DNA from: Sphingomonas sp. 67-36
GTDB lineage: Bacteria > Pseudomonadota > Alphaproteobacteria > Sphingomonadales > Sphingomonadaceae
NCBI GenBank assembly: GCA_001897375.1
Contig: MKSU01000013.1
Location: forward strand, 62,001 to 126,000
Direction of reading: 5' to 3'
DNA: 64,000 nt
The notes under the pieces are model-generated. The model saw only the letters and a list, made by a program, of their open reading frames with translations, was not told the origin of the DNA and did no database searches. Shown one piece after another: positions 59,733 through 64,000 of this stretch; the first letter of the stretch is position 1; every line of letters begins with the position of its first letter. The position numbers were made by a program, and so were the translations under genes.

Positions 59733-60828
59733 ACGGGGTAAGCTGGTCGAGGAAGGCGCGGTCCTCCTCGATCGCGGCGCGCTCCCGCACGAGGAAATCG
59801 GCCACCGCACGGCGGAAGCCGGCGTCGGGAAGGTAATGCGCGGAGAAGGTCGGCACCGGCACATAGCCGCGCGCCAGCTTGTGCTCGCCCTGCGCGCCCG
59901 CCTCGACCGTCGAGAGGCCGCGCGCGATGGCGGCGTCGATCGCCTGATAATAGCACAGCTCGAAATGAAGGAACGGCACCTCCTCCACGCAGCCCCAGTA
60001 GCGGCCGTAGAGCGTTTCCGCGCCGATCAGGTTGAGCGCGCCGGCGATCGGCTGCCCGTCGCGCTCGGCGAGGATCAGCAGCACCTTGTCCCCCATCCGC
60101 TCGCCGAGCAGCGGGAAGAAGCCGTGCGTAAGGTACGGACGGCCCCATTTGCGGCTGCCGGTGTCCTGATAGAAGGCCCAGAACGCCTCCCATTCACGCG
60201 GGCCGATCTCCGCCCCGGTCAGGTGGCGGATCGTCAACCCCGCCACCGCCGCCGCGCGCTCCTTGCGGATCGCCTTGCGCTTGCGGCTGGAGAGGCGGGC
60301 GAGGAAATCGTCGAAGTCGCGATAGCCCTCGTTGCGCCAGTGATATTGCGTGCCCTGCCGGATCAGCCAGCCGGCGGCATCGAACAGCGGCATCTGATCG
60401 GGGGCGATGAAGGTGGCGTGGGCCGAGGAAAGCTGGTGCCGGTCGGTCACCGCTTCCAGCGCGGCGATCAGCGCCGGGGCGACGGCGGCGTCGCGCAGCA
60501 GCAGGCGCGGCCCCGGCACGGGCGTGACCGGCACGGCGATCTGAAGCTTGGGATAATAAGCGCCGCCCGCCCGCTGCCACGCGTCGGCCCAGGCATGGTC
60601 GAAGACGTACTCGCCCTGGCTGTGGCTCTTGGCGTAGCTCGGCGCGATCCCGGCGGGGCGGCCGTCCGCGCCGTCCACCACCACCGGCAGCGGTTGCCAC
60701 CCGCTCCGCCCGCCGACGCTGCCCGATTCCTCCAGCGCGGAGAGGAAGGCGTGGCTGACGAAGGGATTGACGCTGCCGGCGCAGGCGTCCCAATCCTCGC
60801 GCGCGATCGCGGAGACGCCCTCCACCAT
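59719..60828 (-). CDS. GNAT/FemAB-like family protein (DUF482)
   Basis: 369 aa from ATG 60828; GTG 60849 is an alternative. Acyltransferase-like segments include SSRKRKAIRKERAAAV and ETLYGRYWGCVEEVPFLHFELCYYQ, typical of the DUF482/FemAB-like proteins sometimes annotated as peptidoglycan biosynthesis proteins. It probably transfers an acyl or aminoacyl group, but the substrate is unproven. It stands alone on the minus strand and overlaps its convergent neighbour. Confidence 0.8.
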   Translation of the reverse strand: MVEGVSAIAREDWDACAGSVNPFVSHAFLSALEESGSVGGRSGWQPLPVVVDGADGRPAGIAPSYAKSHSQGEYVFDHAWADAWQRAGGAYYPKLQIAVPVTPVPGPRLLLRDAAVAPALIAALEAVTDRHQLSSAHATFIAPDQMPLFDAAGWLIRQGTQYHWRNEGYRDFDDFLARLSSRKRKAIRKERAAAVAGLTIRHLTGAEIGPREWEAFWAFYQDTGSRKWGRPYLTHGFFPLLGERMGDKVLLILAERDGQPIAGALNLIGAETLYGRYWGCVEEVPFLHFELCYYQAIDAAIARGLSTVEAGAQGEHKLARGYVPVPTFSAHYLPDAGFRRAVADFLVRERAAIEEDRAFLDQLTPFRKG

Positions 60829-60941
60829 GCGCGCCGTGACGGCCGTCACCGGCGCGACCCCGGACAGGCGATATCGGGAAACATCGGGGGAAGCGCCATC
60901 ACCCCCAATTTAGGGCGCCCGGCGCTCCACTCAAGCGGCGA

Positions 60942-61412
60942 TCAGAGCGGTTCGCCGACCTCGACGATCGCATCGACCTCCACCGCCGCGCCGAGCGGCA
61001 GCACCGGCACGCCGACCGCCGAGCGGGCGTGCTTGCCGGCATCGCCGAACAGCGTGACCATCAGCTCGCTCGCGCCGTTGGCGACCTTCGGCTGGTCGGT
61101 GAAATCGCCGTGCGAGTTGACGAACACGCCGAGCTTCACGATCCGCTTCACGCGCGCGAGATCGCCGAGCGCCGCCTTCACCTGCGCGATCAGCATCAGC
61201 GCGCAACGCCGCGCGGCGTCCTGCCCGTCCTCGACGCTGACATTCTCGCCGAGCCGGCCGGTGACGAGCTTGCCGTCCCGGAACGGAAGCTGCCCGGAGA
61301 CGTGGAGCAGATTGCCCGCCAGCACCGTCGGCACATAAGCGGCGACGGGCGCGGCGGCTTCGGGGAGGGAAAGGCCAAGCTCGGCCAGCTTGCGATCGAT
61401 CATTTCGGTCAT
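60942..61412 (-). CDS. RidA/YjgF-family protein
   Basis: 156 aa, with the fold's SGQLPFRDG and RCALMLIAQVKAALGDL segments. This longer RidA subfamily resembles the YjgH/Rid groups. The family deaminates reactive enamine/imine intermediates, but the usual arginine pattern at the active site is not clearly conserved here, so activity is uncertain. ATG 61412 has no strong ribosome-binding site. It is 33 bp downstream of the HAD gene. Confidence 0.84.
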   Translation of the reverse strand: MTEMIDRKLAELGLSLPEAAAPVAAYVPTVLAGNLLHVSGQLPFRDGKLVTGRLGENVSVEDGQDAARRCALMLIAQVKAALGDLARVKRIVKLGVFVNSHGDFTDQPKVANGASELMVTLFGDAGKHARSAVGVPVLPLGAAVEVDAIVEVGEPL

Positions 61413-61445
61413 GGCGGCAGCTTCAACACTCCCGCGCCGCGTCGG

Positions 61446-62075
61446 TCAATCCTCTGCGTGCCGGCCGGCGTCGAAACGCGCCGCGATCCACCTTTCCGCC
61501 TCGCGCCAGTCGTCGATCCGGGCATGGGCCTGCGGCGCGGCAGGAACGCCGGAGGCGAGCACCGGCTCCGCCACCATGTGCAGCCGGTGGACGCGCGGGG
61601 CATGTTCGGCGACCGAGGCGTGGTGGTGCGGCATGTCGTCGACGAACACGGTGACAGGATCGCCATGCTCCGCCACCAGCCGCGCGACCGGGCCGCCCTT
61701 CCCGCCCTGGTTGCACTCGACGCGATGGGCGATGCCGTGGACGGCGAGCTGTTCGATGCGCGAATCGCGGCAGTCATCGGCAAGGTTGGTGAGGATCACG
61801 ATATCGGCGCGCGCCGCCAGCCCGGCCAATGCCTCGCGCGCATGGGGAACGAGCGTCTGCCGATGCATCTGCGACGGGAAGAAGCCGCCGAGGAAGCCCG
61901 CGAATTCCTCCCGCCCCGGCGGCTCGCCGGTGGAGCGGCGGCGCATGTTGCGGGCGAGATCCCACGACAGCGGATCGAACTCGATATCGTGCGCCTCGCC
62001 GAGCCAGTCGCCGAAATGGCGCAGCATGTGGAGCAGCACCTCGTCGCAGTCGCAGATCAGCAGCGGCCGGGTCAT
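61446..62075 (-). CDS. HAD-family hydrolase
   Basis: 209 aa. Motif I is ICDCDEVLL (nucleophile Asp with the second Asp two residues on), motif II is ILTNLADD and the acidic motif IV is VFVDDMPHH. A phosphatase of small metabolites is expected, substrate unknown. It begins (ATG 62075) overlapping the stop of the DUF3572 gene (ATGA). A HAD - RidA pair follows in the same direction. Confidence 0.82.
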   Translation of the reverse strand: MTRPLLICDCDEVLLHMLRHFGDWLGEAHDIEFDPLSWDLARNMRRRSTGEPPGREEFAGFLGGFFPSQMHRQTLVPHAREALAGLAARADIVILTNLADDCRDSRIEQLAVHGIAHRVECNQGGKGGPVARLVAEHGDPVTVFVDDMPHHHASVAEHAPRVHRLHMVAEPVLASGVPAAPQAHARIDDWREAERWIAARFDAGRHAED

Positions 62076-62344
62076 GCCGCCTCCAGCGCGCGGCGCGCGG
62101 CGACCAGCCGCCCGGGCGCGACGCCGACCGCATCGGCGCAGGCGATCAGGTCCGGCTCATGCCCTTCGAGGAACGCCAGGCACGCCGCCAGCACCGCCGG
62201 ATCGCCGAGCCGCGCCCGCAGGTCGTCCGGCGCGAGCCCAGTCAGCGCGATCAGCCGCTCCGCCCTGCGCGGCTCCGCCAGCGCCCAGGCGAGCGCCTGA
62301 AGCGCAAGCGCATGAATGTCTTCGTTTGTATCGGCTTCGCGCAT
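62072..62344 (-). CDS. DUF3572 family protein
   Basis: 90 aa, helical. LALQALAWALAEPRRAERLIALTGL and ACLAFLEGHEPDLIACADAVGV match the alphaproteobacterial DUF3572 family. No function is known. It is divergent from the DivK-like gene (34 bp between starts) and overlaps the HAD gene by 4 nt, so these two are co-transcribed. Confidence 0.88.
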   Translation of the reverse strand: MREADTNEDIHALALQALAWALAEPRRAERLIALTGLAPDDLRARLGDPAVLAACLAFLEGHEPDLIACADAVGVAPGRLVAARRALEAA

Positions 62345-62378
62345 TGCCTATCCTGCGATCAGTCAGGGGATATGGGGC

Positions 62379-62741
62379 GTGACAAAAAGGGTGCTCGTTG
62401 TCGAGGATAACGAACTCAATCTGAAGCTGTTCTGCGATCTGCTGCGTGCGCACGAATATGCCGCGGAGCCGGTGCGCGACGGGCGCGAGGCGCTGGAGCG
62501 CGCGCGCGCGTTCGCGCCGGACCTGATCGTGATGGACATCCAGATGCCGCACGTCACCGGCCACGAGCTGATCCTCGAGCTGAAGGCCGACGAGGAATTG
62601 CGCGAGATCCCGGTGATGGCCGTCACCGCTTATGCCGGCCGCGACGACGAGGACCGCATCCGCGCGGCTGGCGCGGCGGCCTATGTTTCCAAGCCGATCA
62701 GCTTGGCGCGATTCATGGACGCGGTGGGCGCGCTGGTGTGA
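62379..62741 (+). CDS. divK: DivK-like single-domain response regulator
   Basis: 120 aa from GTG 62379. A stand-alone receiver: acidic pair ED (9-10), phosphoacceptor Asp53 (IVMDIQMPH), Thr in MAVTAYAG and Lys in VSKPIS. In Caulobacter DivK feeds the DivJ/PleC-CckA pathway that controls CtrA and asymmetric division. The neighbouring DUF3572 and rpmG genes reproduce the alphaproteobacterial context. The upstream frame to 62316 overlaps the divergent gene and is not used. Confidence 0.88.
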   Translation: MTKRVLVVEDNELNLKLFCDLLRAHEYAAEPVRDGREALERARAFAPDLIVMDIQMPHVTGHELILELKADEELREIPVMAVTAYAGRDDEDRIRAAGAAAYVSKPISLARFMDAVGALV

Positions 62742-62750
62742 AGACGCAAC

Positions 62751-62785
62751 AAAAGAGCCGCCGGCATATCGCCCGCGGCTCCTGG
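62751..62785 (-). terminator. Intrinsic terminator of rpmG
   Basis: On the minus strand GAGCCGC (62781-62775) pairs with GCGGCTC (62761-62755) around a partly paired loop. It is followed by TTTTG (62754-62750), downstream of the rpmG stop at 62829. It would also fold in divK transcripts, without a T-run. Confidence 0.65.
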
Positions 62786-62828
62786 CGCCACAAGGAACGC
62801 GGGCGGCGCGATCACGCCGCCAGCGGCG

Positions 62829-62996
62829 TCACTTGATCTTGGCTTCCTTGAACTCGACGTGCTTGCGCACGACGGGATCGTACTTGTTGAACGACAGCTT
62901 CTCGGTCTTGGTGCGCGGATTCTTCTTGGTGACATAGAAGAAGCCGGTGTCGGCCGAGCTGACGAGCTTGATCTTGACGGTGGTCGGCTTGGCCAT
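62829..62996 (-). CDS. rpmG: 50S ribosomal protein L33
   Basis: 55 aa, full length for L33. It starts [20 protein letters not shown] and contains TKKNPRTK and [12 protein letters not shown]. It is a small protein of the large ribosomal subunit. No zinc-binding cysteines are present, so this is the cysteine-free type. AGGAA lies 6 nt before ATG 62996. A terminator follows at 62751-62785. Confidence 0.96.
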   Translation of the reverse strand: MAKPTTVKIKLVSSADTGFFYVTKKNPRTKTEKLSFNKYDPVVRKHVEFKEAKIK

Positions 62997-63159
62997 GACC
63001 AATTCCTGTGCTTGCGAAATAGAAAAGAGCGGCGAGCTGGCGCGCGCCGCTGACAGGGGTGGGCGAATGACGCACGGCGCGCCATATGTCAAGCCGGTGG
63101 CGGTTAACGCGGCCTTTATCCCTTGCGCGCATCCTCGCTTCCGCTGGGGGAGTCATGTC

Positions 63160-63465
63160 ATGCAAGAGGGTGATTTCACGGAAATCCGCGCCGAGCTGAT
63201 GCGGCGGATCGTCGCTATCGAGTCGCGGCGCGGCACCGGCGGCATCGCGCGTGAGGTCGACGCGATTCGCCGCATCGCGCACCGCAACGGCATGTTGCCG
63301 GCGGTGACGTTGGCGCATCTGCTCGAATCGGCGCTGGCGCGCGGGGAACATGGCACGCTGGTTCAGGACTGGCTCGCGATGCTCGGCGAGGCAGTGCATA
63401 GCGAGCGACAGGATGACGCCACCTCCGATGCCTTCGCCGCCGCCTGTCAGGTGCGCTTCGCCTGA
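63160..63465 (+). CDS. Conserved hypothetical protein
   Basis: 101 aa from ATG 63160 (GGGGGAG upstream). Mostly helical and charged, with RRIVAIESRRGTGGIAREVDAIRRIAHRNGMLPA. No motif is recognised. The clear ribosome-binding site and typical codon use support a real gene. The larger frame starting at 62947 overlaps rpmG and is not used. Confidence 0.65.
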   Translation: MQEGDFTEIRAELMRRIVAIESRRGTGGIAREVDAIRRIAHRNGMLPAVTLAHLLESALARGEHGTLVQDWLAMLGEAVHSERQDDATSDAFAAACQVRFA

Positions 63466-63486
63466 GGTCCGGACGCCCGGGTCTTC

Positions 63487-64000
63487 ATGGACGCGCTGAT
63501 GGCCGCGCTGGTGCTGGGTGCGCTGTGCCAGATCGGCGACCGCACGCCGTGGCTCGCCGCGATCCTTGCCGACCGCTATCGCGCGCGCGGCGTGGTGATC
63601 GTGGCGACGGTGCTGGCGCTCGCCGCGAACTACGCGCTGGGGGCGCTGGGCGGCATCCTGATCGGCCCGCTGCTCGCGCCGGAAGCGCAGGGCCTGCTGC
63701 TCGGGCTGGCGCTGGTCCTCGCCGGGATCGGCACGTCGTGGCGCGACAAGGCGCCTGACCGGCTGGCCGGCTGGCGGCTGGGCGCGGTGGCGACGAGCTT
63801 CCTCGGCCTCGCGATCATGGTGCTCGGCGACCGGATGCAGTTCATCGCCGCCGCGCTCGCCATGCGATCGCCGCTGCCGTGGCTCGCGGCGGTGGGCGCG
63901 ACGCTCGGCGCGCTGGCGGTGACGGTGCCCGCGATCGTGATCGGCGAGGCGCGCTGGATCGCGCTGCCGCGCCGCGCGGCCGGCATCGCGATCGGCGCGG
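63487..64000 (+). CDS. TMEM165/GDT1-type membrane transporter, 3' end beyond right edge
   Basis: 171 residues are visible from ATG 63487. Two homologous halves each contain a G-D-R motif at the start of a helix: ALCQIGDRTPWLA (about 14-26) and MVLGDRMQFIAAALA (about 111-125). The GDT1/TMEM165/MneA family transports Mn2+ or Ca2+ in exchange for protons, using E-phi-G-D-(K/R)-(T/S). Here the first acidic residue is Gln in one half and Leu in the other, so the metal site departs from the canonical form. A metal-export role is therefore provisional. Confidence 0.68.
   Translation, partial: MDALMAALVLGALCQIGDRTPWLAAILADRYRARGVVIVATVLALAANYALGALGGILIGPLLAPEAQGLLLGLALVLAGIGTSWRDKAPDRLAGWRLGAVATSFLGLAIMVLGDRMQFIAAALAMRSPLPWLAAVGATLGALAVTVPAIVIGEARWIALPRRAAGIAIGA

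Noticed and set aside
1-64000. Searched for tRNA, rRNA, CRISPR, integrase or transposase signatures
   Set aside because: None was recognised on either strand; no array of spaced repeats and no recombinase motifs were seen.

Overview
The window reads as a chromosomal segment of a high-GC alphaproteobacterium, most likely Sphingomonas or a close sphingomonad. The support is the set of TonB-dependent receptors (TBDRs), the ybgC-tolQRAB-pal cluster, the block DUF3572 - divK-like regulator - rpmG, a CtrA-type site (GTAA-N7-TTAACC), and many GTG/TTG starts. No rRNA, tRNA, CRISPR array, insertion sequence or phage gene was seen.

Layout. (1) 1-7.6 kb is an accessory catabolic block: a spinster-type MFS transporter (cut by the left edge), a TBDR, an acyl-CoA ligase, an SDR dehydrogenase and an SCP2-type thiolase. 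It looks less GC-rich than the rest and ends against the headless remnant of a class II aldolase gene (7682-8002), which suggests insertion or replacement. The enzymes fit uptake, CoA activation and thiolytic shortening of a hydrophobic carboxylic acid such as a steroid or terpenoid acid; the substrate is inferred. (2) 8.1-12.4 kb holds transporters (DUF202, SLC13 with TrkA-C domains, MHS-type MFS) and a glutathione transferase. (3) 12.7-17.4 kb is a membrane-anchored SARP/BTAD regulator with TolB/FlgO-like and TPR domains, followed by a TBDR-like porin. Three TTGAC units at exact 11-bp pitch lie between them. (4) 17.5-20.2 kb is a QseBC/PhoPQ-like two-component pair, divergent from an OB-fold (YgiW-like) protein, with an 11-bp-pitch operator between. 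(5) 20.3-27.7 kb carries an MFS protein, an ArsB-like pump, a ligase-associated exonuclease with its ATP-dependent DNA ligase, and an MprF-type flippase-like membrane protein.

(6) 27.7-46.9 kb is the most unusual part. Two divergent beta-propeller/amidohydrolase fusions flank a TBDR, followed by a copper amine oxidase, an exported cupin, a class II HDAC-like deacetylase, an MFS transporter, an NTF2-like protein, an M14 zinc carboxypeptidase, a threonine-aldolase-like PLP enzyme and a nitronate-monooxygenase-like flavoprotein. Together they suggest uptake and dismantling of an amide- or peptide-linked amine. (7) 47-52.3 kb is the Tol-Pal envelope operon behind a lipoprotein gene. (8) 52.4-64 kb is core housekeeping: SDR, pterin dehydratase, zincin, ccmAB, cyclopropane synthase, argG, a polytopic membrane protein, FemAB-like transferase, RidA, HAD, DUF3572, DivK-like regulator, L33, and a TMEM165/GDT1-type transporter cut by the right edge.

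All calls come from reading the sequence and the conceptual translations. No database search was run, so family names rest on recognised motifs and architecture.
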